Positions 12,501 to 21,396 of a DNA stretch of 64,000 nucleotides are shown here, piece after piece (within the stretch, counting starts at the first letter, position 1; each line of letters starts with the position of its first letter). The stretch covers positions 62,001 to 126,000 of the forward strand of contig JAKZAP010000031.1 of assembly GCA_023053575.1 (NCBI GenBank). The letters are read 5' to 3'. The position numbers and the translations under genes were made by a program. This DNA is from Branchinecta lynchi. Its lineage: Eukaryota > Arthropoda > Branchiopoda > Anostraca > Branchinectidae. Under the pieces are notes generated by a model. That model made no database searches, was not told where the DNA came from, and was given only the letters and a program-made list of their open reading frames with translations.

Positions 12501-15500
12501 AATCCCTCTGCTTTAAGCGTTTCTTGAGTTTTCGGGTCCCCCCCATCCCCACAGGCATAACCCGACCCCCCCCCCCCCCAACTCCCCCAGAGTGCCCGGA
12601 TCTGGTCCGCTTATATCAATGACGTATCTAGGACTTGTGCTTGTTCTTCCACCAAGTTTCATCCCGATCCCTCCACTCTAAGCGTTTCTCAAGATTTCCG
12701 GTTCCCTCCTCAACTCCCCCCAGTGTCATCGGATCCGGTCCGGATTTATAGTGGGACGTCTGAAACACGAGGTCATCCTAAATATAAAATTTCATCAAGA
12801 TCCGATCACCCGTTCAAAAGTTATACACGCCACTACATTCCGGACTCCCCATCCATCCACTCCCCCCACTATGGTCGGATCGGGGAAACGGCTGTTCTCA
12901 AGTGAACCTGTTCGGGTCCCTGACATACCTGCCAAGTTTCATCGCCCTAGCACATCAGGAAGTATGCCGAACTCGCGGGATCGCTAGAAATCCGGAACCC
13001 CCCAACTCCCCCAGAGTGCCCGGATCTGGTCCGCTTATATCAATGACGTATCTAGGACTTGTGCTTGTTCTTCCACCAAGTTTCATCCCGATCCCTCCAC
13101 TCTAAGCGTTTCTCAAGATTTCCGGTTCCCTCCTCCAACTCCCCCCAGTGTCATCGGATCCGGTCCGGATTTATAGTGGGACGTCTGAAACAACGAGGTC
13201 ATCCTAAATATAAAATTTCATCAAGATCCGATCACCCGTTCAAAAGTTATACACGCCACTAGATTCCGGACTCCCCATCCATCCACTCCCCCCACTATGG
13301 TCGGATTGGAGAAACGGCTGTTCTCAAGTGAACCTGTTCGGGTCCCTGACATACCTGCCAAGTTTCATCGCCCTAGCACACAAGGAAGTATGCCGAACTC
13401 GCGGGATCGCTAGAAATCCGGACCCCCCCCCCCAACTCCCCCAGAGTGCCCGGATCTGGTCCGCTTATATCAATGACGTATCTAGGACTTGTGCTTGTTC
13501 TTCCCACCAAGTTTCATCCCGATCCCTCCACTCTAAGCGTTTCTCAAGATTTCCGGTTCCCTCCTCCAACTCCCCCCAGTGTCATCGGATCCGGTCCGGA
13601 TTTATAGTGGGACGTCTGAGACACGATGTCATCCTAAATATAAAATTTCATCAAGATCCGATGACTCGTTTGCAAGATAAAAATACCACACATTTTGGCT
13701 TCCCCCTCCCTCCACTCCCCCTCCCAGATGGTCGGATCGGGGAAATGACTATTTCCCATTTAATCTGGTCGGGTCCCTGACGTGCCTGCCAATTTTCAGC
13801 GTCCCAGCACATCAGGAAGCACCAAACTCGTAGGATCACTAAAAATTCGGACTTCTCCCCCCCCCCCCCCCAACTCCCCCAAAGTGAGCGGATCCGTTCC
13901 GGTTATATCCATCACGTATCTAGGACTTCTGCTTGTTCTTTCCACCAAGTTTCATCCGGATTCCTTCACTCTAAGTGTTTTCCAAGATTTCCGGTTTCCC
14001 CCTCCAACTCCCCCCAGTGTCACCGGATCCGGTCTGGATTTAAAATGGAGGGTCTGAGACACGAAGTCCTTCCATATATCAAGTTTCATTAAGATCCGAT
14101 CACCCGTTCGTAAGCTAAAAATATCTCATTTTTCCTATTTTTTCCGGATTCCCCCTCCCTCCACTCCCCTCCAGATGGTCGGATCGAGGAAGCGACAATT
14201 TCTAATTTAATCTGGTCCAGTTCCTGATATGCCTGCCAAGTTTCATCGTCCTAGCTTATCTGGAAGTGCCCGAACTAGCAAAACCGGGACCGACAGACCG
14301 ACTGACGGACAGAAATAACAATCGCTATATGGCACTTGAGTAAGCTCAAGTGCCATAAAAATTTTACTTTTAACAAACTTTCCGGTTTTGGCCGGATTCC
14401 GGGCGAACTACTCGTCCGATGACAAAATAGTTTTCACCATCGTGCTCAGCATGTCTTCTTACCCCATAATCGACTATCACATTAGCTGTTTCAAAATATT
14501 TTGTTTGCCCCCTAATTTAAACCCCCTCCCCACCCCTAAATGTAGGGCTACAAAGCCCATCTACGAACTTGACTGGTCCGACGACCCAACGAATCCTCAC
14601 ACCAAGTTTCATCAAAATATCTCACTCCCTTCGAGAGTTATCGTGCTTACAGACGGACGGACGGACAGACGGACAACTTTTGCGATGTCATAGGTATCCC
14701 TCCACTTACGTTTTGGGATCCCAAAAACAATGCAAATGACTGTAAGCTAGAGAATAGTAGAGAACAGCATAATACGCATAGATTATATTATTATTATTAG
14801 AGTTTATTGGAAAAAAATACTACTACAAAAGCCTCTAGAAGTTTTCACTTCTTAAGAGGTTTAACAAACCCCATTTGAGAGATTAACCTACATAACACTC
14901 TTCTTTGGTGAACAGGCGGTTTATGGGGAGTGAATGAGGATCCGCACGGAGTTTCTAGACAAAAGAACAAACATAGATATTTGAGAAGGGGGTTGGTATA
15001 GCATACCTGTCAAATTCCACAGGGCACTGAGTGTAAACTTCAGGGTTATGTCAGCAGGCGCATTGGCCTTCACCTTGACGATCTGCAGAAGCTTGCTCAT
15101 ATACAACGGCTGAGCTCCAAGTCTTGATGTCTCCTGGGTTGAGATCTTCGCCGCTAGAATAGAGACAGCTAGTAACATCGGCCAATAATAGCCATGTTAG
15201 AGCGAGGCGTTTGTGCTGCGATACATTATCGGTCTTTCCTCGTTTTAGCGTCCAATCTGGTCGCGCATACTATCGGTTTTGTCTACGCTTTCCAACACAA
15301 AAGTTCTCGGCTATGAATAATTACTCCTACTCGACTTACTGCTGTATACATACTACGTGTATTTATATTTATTTATTATTTTTATTCATAGGTTCTTGTT
15401 TATAGATATTTACTCGGCAAATAAAATTCCCTATACAGCGCGATGCTTTTATACGGTGTAGTTCTCTGATCAGATCTCGGTTTTGTATTCACTTTTATAA

Positions 15501-18500
15501 TCCATAAACTGCATTCCTTCATTCACACCGAATAACAAATCTTATTATTATATTCATCGGTATCAGCCGAAAGGATTAAGTGGCCTAACAAATCCCGTAC
15601 GTACTCAACTGACATGGTTTCATAAAATAAATAAAATAAAACGAACAGCGAGATTCAAAATTTGCAATCTGTCTAGAACAAAATCGTTCTTAAACCCGCG
15701 ACCCAGATTTCATATGTTATATTCTAAACACGCTAACTACACCTCACTAATCTTTTCACTTGCTGCGATTCACCAATTTTCCGTGCGAATTATGCTTCTG
15801 ACGAGTGTTTGCGTATCATGCTAATTATGCATAAAACCGGTTAGATGGATTTTGCCGAGTTTTTGCTAAAAGCCAGTCGGCCCGGGAAAAGGCTTAAAAC
15901 ATCCAAAGCCGTGGACAATTTGTTAAAGGCAGAGCCTAGTTCTACAGTATTCACTTAGTTCTGAATACTGGAACCTAAACAGTAAATAGTGCAAGGTGTG
16001 TTTTCAGATCCTTCTCTGTTTTCAGGATCCCAAAACGTAAGTGGCGGGATACCTATGACATCGCAAAAGTTGTCCGTCTGTGCGCACTATAAGTCTCGAA
16101 GGGAATGAAATATTTTGATGAAACTTGGTGTGAGGATTCTTTGGGTCAAGAGTAAGGTCAATTTCGTAGATGGGTTCTGTAGCCCTACATTTAGGGGTGG
16201 GAGAGGGTGTTTAAATTAAGGGGCAAATGAAATATCGGCCAAGTAGTTCGCCCGGAATCCGGCGGAAACGGGAAATAAGTTTGTTAAAAGTAAAGTTTTA
16301 TTTGAAGTTGATTATATGTTCAATTTAGAGGTAAGAAGACATGCTGAAAACGATGGTGAAGACCATTTTTTCGCCGGACAATTAGTTCGTTCGGAATCCG
16401 GTCAAAACCTGAAAGTTTGTTAAAAGTAAAATTTTTATTTGGAGTTGATTATAGATGTTCGATTTAGGGGTAAGAAGACATGCTGGACACTTGTGTGAAA
16501 ACAATTTTCTACCCGGGCAAGTACCGGAATCCGGCCAAAACCGGAAAAGTTATATGTGTAGTTGATTAGATATCCGACTTAGGGGTAAGAAGAGATGCTG
16601 AATCCGTGTATGAAAATCATTTTTTACCCGGACATATAGTTCGACATCTAGTTCGACCGGACATATAGTTCGATTTGTTATAAGTTAAATTTTTATTTGA
16701 AGTTGATTAGATGTTCAATATTGGGGATACGCTGAGTTCGTTTTTGAGCTTTCTTTTTACGCCGGACAAGTAGTTCCGGAATTCGGCTGAAACCGGGAAA
16801 CTGTCAGAAGTGGCAGGAAGTTTTCGTCAAAACAGATATGACTTATAGGGGTAAACACACATGCTGAATCCATATCTGAACTTGGTTTTCTCAGATGATT
16901 AGCTATTTGGCCTTATCTGTTGCTGAATTTTAATACTAATACTATTCAAGGAGTCTGGCGAAGACAAGACCCAATTGTCTGGATCAAATATTGACTTTTT
17001 GGGATCCCATCGAAACCTTTGGTCTTGTTTATTTTACCAACTTTCTATCTTGCACTGGGTCCATCTAGAGTCTGTGTTAAAGTTCTTCATCGACCAAGTC
17101 CATTTTTAGGTAGTACACAATAATGTAAAACAACTGTAGGAAACATACCGAGAATGGAACAGATGGCGACACTCATCCGAGCCATAGCAGCATCGTCAAA
17201 TTCACACAGCGAGTCCAGAACGAGCTTTGCACACCGGAATCGGTCGAAGGAAACGTCCTGAAGGATTCTATCACTGCAAAGGGTCAGCAGCGTGTTCTTC
17301 TGGAGCTGCAATCAGAAGTATGCAACTTTCAACATTTACAGTTGACTTTCCCTCTGCTCATATGCGACTTCAATTCAATTCAATTCATTTATTTATATCC
17401 GCCAAAGCTGGCGAGTAGAAAAAAATATAATAAAATTCATACAATCGGTCTACAAACTAGTAACTAGACCATATACTTTCATAAAAACTCAACGTCATTT
17501 AAAAAAACAATTAGCCTACACTATCCTAAATGAAGTCTACCTAACATTTTAACCAAAATGCAATCAATGCAACGCATCGGACAAAGTGTGCTTTATGGAA
17601 TAAATTTTTGAAAAAAATGTTTCCCGTTTCTTTTTCAAAATATCAATGGGTTTTTTTAAACCATAATTATCCATCATAAAAGAACTGGATTGGTATTTCG
17701 AAAACCGGCATAAAAATTTCCCGAAATTCTGAACGGGAAAATAAATTAAATCAAAGGGCTGCAGATATGCAGATTCAGCTGTTTAGTGGCGCTGGACATG
17801 GACTAAGACGGGTACCCGGCTCTTCCTTCGAATCCCCGTCGGAGGGGGTGGAAATTGACGAAACCAGTCATGCGGCTCTGTAAGGCTAGCTGCAGACGAC
17901 AGGAAGGGCCGGACAGAGAGATGCTTCGTAAAAAGTTTTACGAAATTTTGGATAGAACTTTTCGTGTATATGACGTGTTTTGTAGATACAGGATATGGTT
18001 TGGGTACCCTAGAACTTGCCATCCGTTCTGGTCGATTTATGACGATTTGGTAGGAGGAAGGGAGCATTTGGGAATGGAGAGGGTGAGATACCATGGAAGT
18101 CGGTGCTTACCTCCTTTCTACGCTCCTGCTGATGGATGGTTTGTCTCCAACCACACAACGGATTCGAAGTGAAAAAGGAGATCGGTACCTGCGCTATGGC
18201 CGCTTTGGGATCCTTCAATGGTTGGCATGCGGAAGTTCGCTTTTTGTTTACTTCAGGAGGCTCTAGATTAGCTTTTTAGCTAGCAGAACTTTTGTTACTG
18301 AGGACTACTTCCAAGCTTGACCATAGGTTCGCGTTCGCACACGTTTTGCATAGCCCTTATGAGCCTAGGATGCTGGAGCAGGATACGACCACGTGGCTCT
18401 AGTAGTTCTGGGGGTCCGACAATTGTAAAAGCACTAACCTGCAAATTTTTGGGAAACGCTTCCATGGCGAGTAAAGTTTTCGAAATAACTTCTCGTAGAA

Positions 18501-20866
18501 CGTGAGGATGAATCTTCTGACCAAGTTCTCCCTTGGAAAGGTTGTAAAGACACGCGGTAGCTGCCATCTGTATAGAGAACTTCTTCGGATGAAGGCTCAT
18601 CCCTTTCAATACCAGCTGAAAATGAAGAGATTTAGAAGCATTTTTACAGCACGGCTTGCGTGCAACCGCTTTCAACGGGGAGGGACGAACCACTGTTCTC
18701 CTACTGTCCATTTAACTGAAGAACTCGGGCACAGCCTCAGAAACCTTGTTCGCCAGCACTCACTGACGCCAAAGAGCTCGGACTCACACTCTCTTCTCAC
18801 TTATGTCAGACCTTTTTTTTCACTTTTTTCCGACTTCATGAAGCACTAAAGCGCACAGAGAGGACACTGGCATCGGTCTATTACGTCTTGCTCACCGATT
18901 TGTGAATAAAGTGCTCTCCGCGTGATTTCCCACTGCTAATATCCTATGGTCGGCGTAACTACAGTAATCCGTGTGAACGCGACTCGTCCCGAGTGCTGCC
19001 GGCCTATTATGGCCCTGTTTTAGGGTCAAAAGACTGGACTTGTGCGTTCTACTTCAGCACAGCGCGTTCGACACTATCAACTTATGCGACAAGGTGTCAC
19101 TGGGAATAAAGACGCCTTAGTTTTGCCGATTTTTTTTTCCTCCACTGTCAAGATGCAGAACCAAATTGAGCACTTAGTAGGCTTAAACAAAATTTCAGCC
19201 GATGCCGCCGAGGAAAAGACCGAATTGACTGGTCGGTTTTGTTTGGGTTGGTCAATTGATCCTGACCGAACAATATCATGAAATGCCCCCATGGAAACTT
19301 TCTCTGGGTTCCTTCATCCCGGTACGGTCTTACTAAGCTGTAAGCTTTTATCCCTGTAGCCAGGATAGTGTTTACTCTGGGCTACCTGTCAATCTGTCAT
19401 GACTCTGCGATGGCAGCCTCACTACGTAAACCAGAACTCAGACTAACACATAGCTGGCGCACGAAGAACAGACTGCGGATCTAACTGCGATACTCCGCAA
19501 TTTCGAGCAACAGAAACAGACTTGAATTGGCAACAATCCTTACCTTCAAAACATCGACTCTGGGTTCTCCGAAATGTCCGGTCAATCTGAAAATGTCATA
19601 CAATGCCCTCTGAACATATGAAGGCCTTGCAAGATACCTCGTGAAAGCCTCGATAACTTGCTGCTCGGTTGCTGAGCCCGCAACAAAAAGATTCTGCCTA
19701 AAGTCAGGGTGCCGACTATCAACAAAGATTTCGTCATAGCAAACGTCAGTATGAAATAAGCCAAGGAACCTGGAATAAAAAAAATAATAAGGCGTCCTTT
19801 TCCATATTAGGCTTTAATTCAAATAAATCAGTATTGTATCAGTAGTCATTAGTATCTTCTTTATTTTGGCAAATTAGGAACCTACATGTTACATGTATAA
19901 TCTAACGAGAGGATCCGCAATGATGGAAAAAGCAACAGCACATTCCTCCTCCCCTAAGGCTGACCAATATAATTCTAAGTACCTTAATTTTTGATGTTCG
20001 CCAAGAAACTTCCGAAGGTCTTCATTGTCTGGCTCCTCCTCCCCTGATATATCAAATGATACTAAGTTGGGCAGAATGCCTTGCTGCTTCAAAATCCAGT
20101 CAACTCTGCTTTCTGCACCAAATCTCTCTGGACGCTCTTTGTCGGTAGAAATATCCAAGTTTTCAAGATGCCTCAGCTCATTCAGAACTGGTATCAGCGT
20201 CTCAGCTGATAAAAGTCGAAGCTCATACATTGTCAGGGAGCGTAGCCTGTTTCGAAGGCGTGTGAGGATACTTATGTCTCTTACTTTTGTCTGTGAGATG
20301 TCAAGAGCCTCTAAATTGGGCAAGTCTTCTGCAACCATGCATAAATTATGATCATTAAATTCGGTATTGCTGATGTTTAGGACTCTCAGGCTTTTTAACC
20401 GACTGATTTCAAGAATATTCACAAGAGGAGAGTTCGCAGCCCTGAAGGGACAAGACGACACATTTAGTGACAACATGTTCTGTTTCGTCCACTCGTTCAA
20501 ACATGACATCAGGTCACTGACTGTAGTGCCAAGACTTATTGTTGTCAGGTCAACAATGTTGTGGCCTTTCAAGACTCTCAATCCTTTTCTTGTCAGTTCT
20601 TTTCCATCTGGAATATTCACCCTTTTCAAGCTAGTATTTTCTGCTGCAAATATTCCAACAGTAGTGTCATTTAATTTTCCTTTCTCTGAAAGGACTGTGA
20701 TTAGCTGTTCAGACAGAACAGATGGAATGTACACCTCACTTTCTTTCAGAGTCAACTGTTCGGATAAGCAATCACTTTTGCCACCAGCTTCACACACAAC
20801 AGCTTCAATATTTTCACAAATGAAGTCCAGACAGCTGTCCTGAAGTAAACTCGGTGAGTCATGCAT
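2679..20866 (-). CDS. ZYG11B: ZYG11-family protein (ZYG11B-like), CUL2-RING ligase substrate receptor, 9 coding exons
   Basis: Coding exons, in transcript order: 20866-19983, 19769-19544, 18615-18439, 17305-17149, 15153-15007, 8751-8565, 7409-7280, 5861-5711, 2824-2679. All junctions are GT/AG and phases agree, giving 734 aa against about 744 in human ZYG11B. Residues 7-25 form a BC/VHL-box-like helix (SLLQDSCLDFI) that in this family binds Elongin C/CUL2. Leucine-rich repeats follow to about residue 295, then ARM-like repeats to the end. The family receives substrates for CRL2 E3 ligases, including proteins with N-terminal glycine. The residues I recall as the glycine pocket are kept: WNLTD (527-531) and NNIAEV (571-576). 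The start is the ATG at 20866; its frame stays open a few codons upstream to a possible acceptor near 20894, so a 5' exon may exist. ZER1 is a paralogue, but length and N-terminus fit ZYG11 better. No clear polyA signal was found after the stop. Confidence 0.93.
2966..3092. mobile_element. hAT-like element H1, left part, interrupted by B1
   Basis: Begins CAGAGGCGTTACTAGCCAAA, the same terminus as one end of H2 (45750) and H5 (58769). A T24/G15 run follows, then the TTACCGACTGGCTGGTAA core. Insertion of B1 separates this from a matching piece after 4868 (ACTGTTTTCAAGAAAG). The far end could not be found. Confidence 0.5.
2989..3027 (+). repeat. T24-G15 homopolymer junction
   Basis: 24 T directly followed by 15 G, just inside the H1 terminus. 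Confidence 0.95.
3093..4868 (+). mobile_element. Helentron/HINE-like element, family B, copy B1
   Basis: Starts AAGAGCTACGAGCT, ends with the stem GGCACCTG..CAAGTGCC then ATAAAA. Between lie degenerate ~140-bp units marked by CAAGTTTCAT, TTCCGGTTCCCC and GGATCCGGTCCGG, then a GACC/GACG-type microsatellite (about 4797-4830). No transposase or helicase ORF. It is inserted in H1. Confidence 0.65.
4869..5710. other. Rest of the last ZYG11 intron
   Basis: First ~80 bp continue H1-like sequence (ACTGTTTTCAAGAAAG). The remainder shows no coding or repeat signature I recognise. Confidence 0.4.
5711..5861 (-). CDS. ZYG11B: ZYG11 coding exon 8
   Basis: Acceptor TTTTTAG|GGTGC and donor AATG|GTAAGT. 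It encodes PPEGEMVAYRSFKPFFPLL and QVQLWSVWAIHHVC, a strongly conserved part of the C-terminal ARM domain. Confidence 0.92.
5862..7279. other. ZYG11 intron 7 with homopolymer-rich and LINE-tail sequence
   Basis: 6150-6235 (CTGGCGC, C-run, CCAGGTACC) and 6440-6500 (G-run, GGTACCCG) are imperfect inverted partners around a T33 run (6362-6394). 7190-7240 ends AAAATAAAATTTAATCTAATC, typical of a LINE 3' end with pentamer tail on the plus strand. Confidence 0.45.
6362..6394 (+). repeat. T33 homopolymer
   Basis: Uninterrupted run of 33 T. Confidence 0.95.
7280..7409 (-). CDS. ZYG11B: ZYG11 coding exon 7
   Basis: Acceptor TCTTTAG|GCGCC and donor AACTT|GTAAGT. Residues 594-636 include LLHSTQIDVSYFAAGIISHL, the match to human HSVEVEVSYFAAGIIAHL. 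130 bases; phase 2 in, phase 0 out. Confidence 0.92.
7410..8564. other. ZYG11 intron 6, no recognisable feature
   Basis: AT-rich, with AATAAATAAACAG near 7813. Short open frames show no domain. Confidence 0.4.
8565..8751 (-). CDS. ZYG11B: ZYG11 coding exon 6 (second part of glycine pocket)
   Basis: Acceptor CTTCTAG|ATGAG and donor TTAAG|GTAATT. It encodes ESPVTCEMFLEHEG, then KVLGLMNNIAEVPSL. NNIAEV is spaced from WNLTD exactly as in human (41 residues from Asp to the second Asn). A TA-flanked MITE begins only 47 bp upstream of the acceptor. Confidence 0.93.
8798..9201. mobile_element. TA-flanked MITE, family G, copy G1 (Tc1/mariner-like)
   Basis: Terminal inverted repeats CACTGTCGGAAGTTTCATA and GAAGTTTCTGACAGTG, with TA on both sides. 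Inside, 8824-8957 is a second palindromic element (GTTCACAAGCATG/CATGCTTGTGAAC) rich in CTAGGCAC motifs. The interior otherwise matches G2 (TTATGCATAACAAGCATTGC). Confidence 0.7.
9520..9617. mobile_element. Minimal hAT-like element H7 (98 bp, G44 core)
   Basis: CAGGCCCGTATAAAGG and AGGATACGGCCCTG are imperfect inverted ends. The flanks GATGACAG and GACGACAG are an 8-bp duplication with one mismatch. Nearly half the element is a G44 run (9550-9593). Confidence 0.7.
9655..9969 (-). mobile_element. LINE 3' fragment (RT C-terminal region)
   Basis: Minus-strand frame 9969-9718 includes ELVQKFEFES.RLKLCMASGKKMLEYPIH, a pattern typical of the C-terminal tail of non-LTR reverse transcriptases. Compare [20 protein letters not shown] in the 39-kb fragment. 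An A-rich tail follows. Confidence 0.5.
10059..10363. mobile_element. TA-flanked MITE, family G, copy G2 (near-complete palindrome)
   Basis: Ends CACTGTCCGAAGTTTCATAA and TTATGAAAGCTCTGACAGTG, with TA on both sides. The arms (CAGACAACACAAGGATGCGC, TGCATGAAATGTTCTGCATAA, GCATTGCC) pair over nearly the whole 305 bp. Confidence 0.75.
10364..10860. other. ZYG11 intron 5, unassigned stretch before A1
   Basis: No domain or repeat recognised; one C-run at about 10793-10804. Confidence 0.35.
11395..14357 (+). mobile_element. Helentron/HINE-like element, family B, copy B2
   Basis: Starts CAAGAGCTACGAGCTCATAT, then GGCACTTG. Ends GGCACTTGAG, 5-base loop, CTCAAGTGCC, ATAAAA. The core is degenerate ~140-bp units, a late array of which has a ~425-bp higher-order period. 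A GACAGACCGACTGACGGAC microsatellite precedes the 3' stem. ATAA on both sides may be the target duplication. Confidence 0.7.
12598..14030 (+). repeat. Tandem array of ~425-bp units made of three ~142-bp subunits
   Basis: TCTGGTCCGCTTATATCAAT recurs at 12601, 13025 and 13455, with a diverged fourth at about 13886: periods 424, 430 and 431. Within each unit AGTTTCAT-type motifs recur every 134-147 bp. The first three units are nearly identical over hundreds of bases. Confidence 0.9.
14728..15006. other. ZYG11 intron 5, stretch near exon 5
   Basis: Contains an ATT/TTA microsatellite (about 14786-14800). No gene seen. Confidence 0.4.
15007..15153 (-). CDS. ZYG11B: ZYG11 coding exon 5 (ARM-like repeat, first part of glycine pocket)
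   Basis: Acceptor TTCTAG|CGGCG and donor ACAG|GTATGC. It encodes AAKISTQETSRLG and TLKFTLSALWNLT. The following Asp codon (D531) is split: G here, AT in exon 6, across a 6.3-kb intron. Confidence 0.93.
15154..16022. other. ZYG11 intron 4, AT-rich, nothing recognised
   Basis: A TTTATATTTATTTATTATTT stretch lies at about 15361-15385, possibly a LINE or SINE tail. No domain. Confidence 0.35.
16023..17028 (-). mobile_element. Helentron/HINE-like element, family A, copy A2
   Basis: On the minus strand it begins CAAGACCAAAGGTTTCGATG (17028) and ends ACGTTTTGGGATCC (16023). At least five ~137-bp units each carry a GGGGTAAGAAGACATGCTGA-like motif and CCGGAATCCGGCC. The microsatellite is reduced. 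Confidence 0.7.
17149..17305 (-). CDS. ZYG11B: ZYG11 coding exon 4 (ARM-like repeat)
   Basis: Acceptor TTGCAG|CTCCAG and donor CTCG|GTATGT. Residues 430-481 include LQKNTLLTLCSDRILQDV and MARMSVAICSIL, near-identical to human ZYG11B. It ends with one base of the next codon. Confidence 0.93.
17368..18240 (-). mobile_element. Probable LINE 3' remnant with AATTG tail
   Basis: On the minus strand the sequence ends CGGATATAAATAAATG then repeated AATTG, a common tail of CR1/L2-type LINEs. Overlapping open frames upstream (18218-17783) have no clear domain, so the 5' extent is a guess. Confidence 0.4.
18439..18615 (-). CDS. ZYG11B: ZYG11 coding exon 3 (ARM-like repeat)
   Basis: Acceptor TTTTCAG|CTGGT and donor TTGCAG|GTTAGT. 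The 59 residues (371-429) include QMAATACLYNLSKGELG, equivalent to the human segment with QLAASACVFNLTKQDL. Phase 0 at both ends. Confidence 0.92.
18616..19543. other. ZYG11 intron 2, nothing recognised
   Basis: Short frames only. No repeat shared with other parts of the window was found. Confidence 0.35.
19544..19769 (-). CDS. ZYG11B: ZYG11 coding exon 2
   Basis: Acceptor TTCCAG|GTTCC and donor GAAG|GTAAGG. Residues 295-370 begin FLGLFHTDVCYDEI and include YLARPSYVQRALYDIF, matching the junction between LRR and ARM parts in ZYG11B. Phase 2 in, phase 0 out. Confidence 0.9.
19983..20866 (-). CDS. ZYG11B: ZYG11 coding exon 1 (BC box and leucine-rich repeats)
   Basis: Residues 1-294 plus two bases. 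It carries the BC-box helix and LRR strands such as LKSLRVLNISNTEF, LPNLEALDISQTKV, LRHLENLDIS and LPNLVSFDIS. The open frame runs on to 19889, but homology ends at GEHQKLR and a donor (AAG|GTACTT) lies at 19983/19982. An acceptor-like TTTCAG ends at about 20894, so part of the region just upstream may be spliced 5' UTR. Confidence 0.92.
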
Positions 20867-21396
20867 CTTTATGCCCAAATCAAAGCAACCTGAAATACAC
20901 AGAAGAGATGTGTGAAGCTTCCTGGGGCTAAGTGTTAAAAAAAAAAGATGCTTCTACATAGAATCTAACAACCTCAGTAAGCAGACCTCAAGCAAATCTG
21001 ATGCAGACTAGTACAGAAAACAAAGCAACAGCACTTGGCACACGCTATGCCAGACTGAAGACCGATACTGGTTAGGGTCATGGCTGGGTCAGGGTAGGCT
21101 ATGACAAAATCTAAAGCACCTGACCCACTAAAAAAGAACCATAATTGTTATTATGTGAATACTATACAGTCCTGGATATTTTATTTATTTATATTTTTAC
21201 ATAACCCATGGCCTGGGTACTCTAACCTGATGATTTGATTGAAGCTCAGAAATGAACCAATCAGAATTCACCTATAGTGAGGGTTGGGGTACCAACAGGT
21301 ATCCAGCATTTGGCATAGGATATCCAAAAATCAGGGGTTTGTGGTAGACTCCACTGGGGCTGCTGCTCAGTTTCCTAAAGCATTAGGTAGAATATA
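20867..21396. other. Upstream of ZYG11: possible 5' exon edge and SINE-associated repeat
   Basis: An acceptor-like TTTCAG lies at about 20894. 21225-21350 shares TGAAGCTCAGAAATGAACCA and TCCAGCATTTGGCATAGG with 26610-26800. Confidence 0.4.

Larger units (their letters stand above)
10861..14727 (+). mobile_element. Helentron/HINE-like element, family A, copy A1, split by B2
   Basis: Left part 10861-11394 begins CAAGACCAAAGGTGTCGATG and runs into ~137-bp units (TTCCGGTTTCGGCCGGATTC). Right part 14358-14727 resumes mid-unit (TTTTACTTTTAACAAAC) and ends with the GGAC-type microsatellite, ACTTACG and the palindrome TTTTGGGATCCCAAAA. B2 sits exactly between. Confidence 0.7.

Noticed and set aside
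12723..13780. Series of plus-strand open frames with similar peptides (FHQDPITRSKVIHATTF, SSNSPQCHRIRSGF)
   Set aside because: They are translations of the tandem repeats in B2. The same peptides recur because the DNA repeats, and frames are broken in other copies.
12598..14030. CRISPR array
   Set aside because: Units are ~142/425 bp contiguous tandem repeats in eukaryotic intron DNA, without short repeats and unique spacers.
19889..19982. Extension of ZYG11 exon 1 to the stop at 19889
   Set aside because: Homology ends at a GT donor at 19983/19982 and continues in the exon at 19769; the extension is intron.
20025..20843. Plus-strand open frames of 108 and 158 codons
   Set aside because: Antisense shadows of ZYG11 exon 1.
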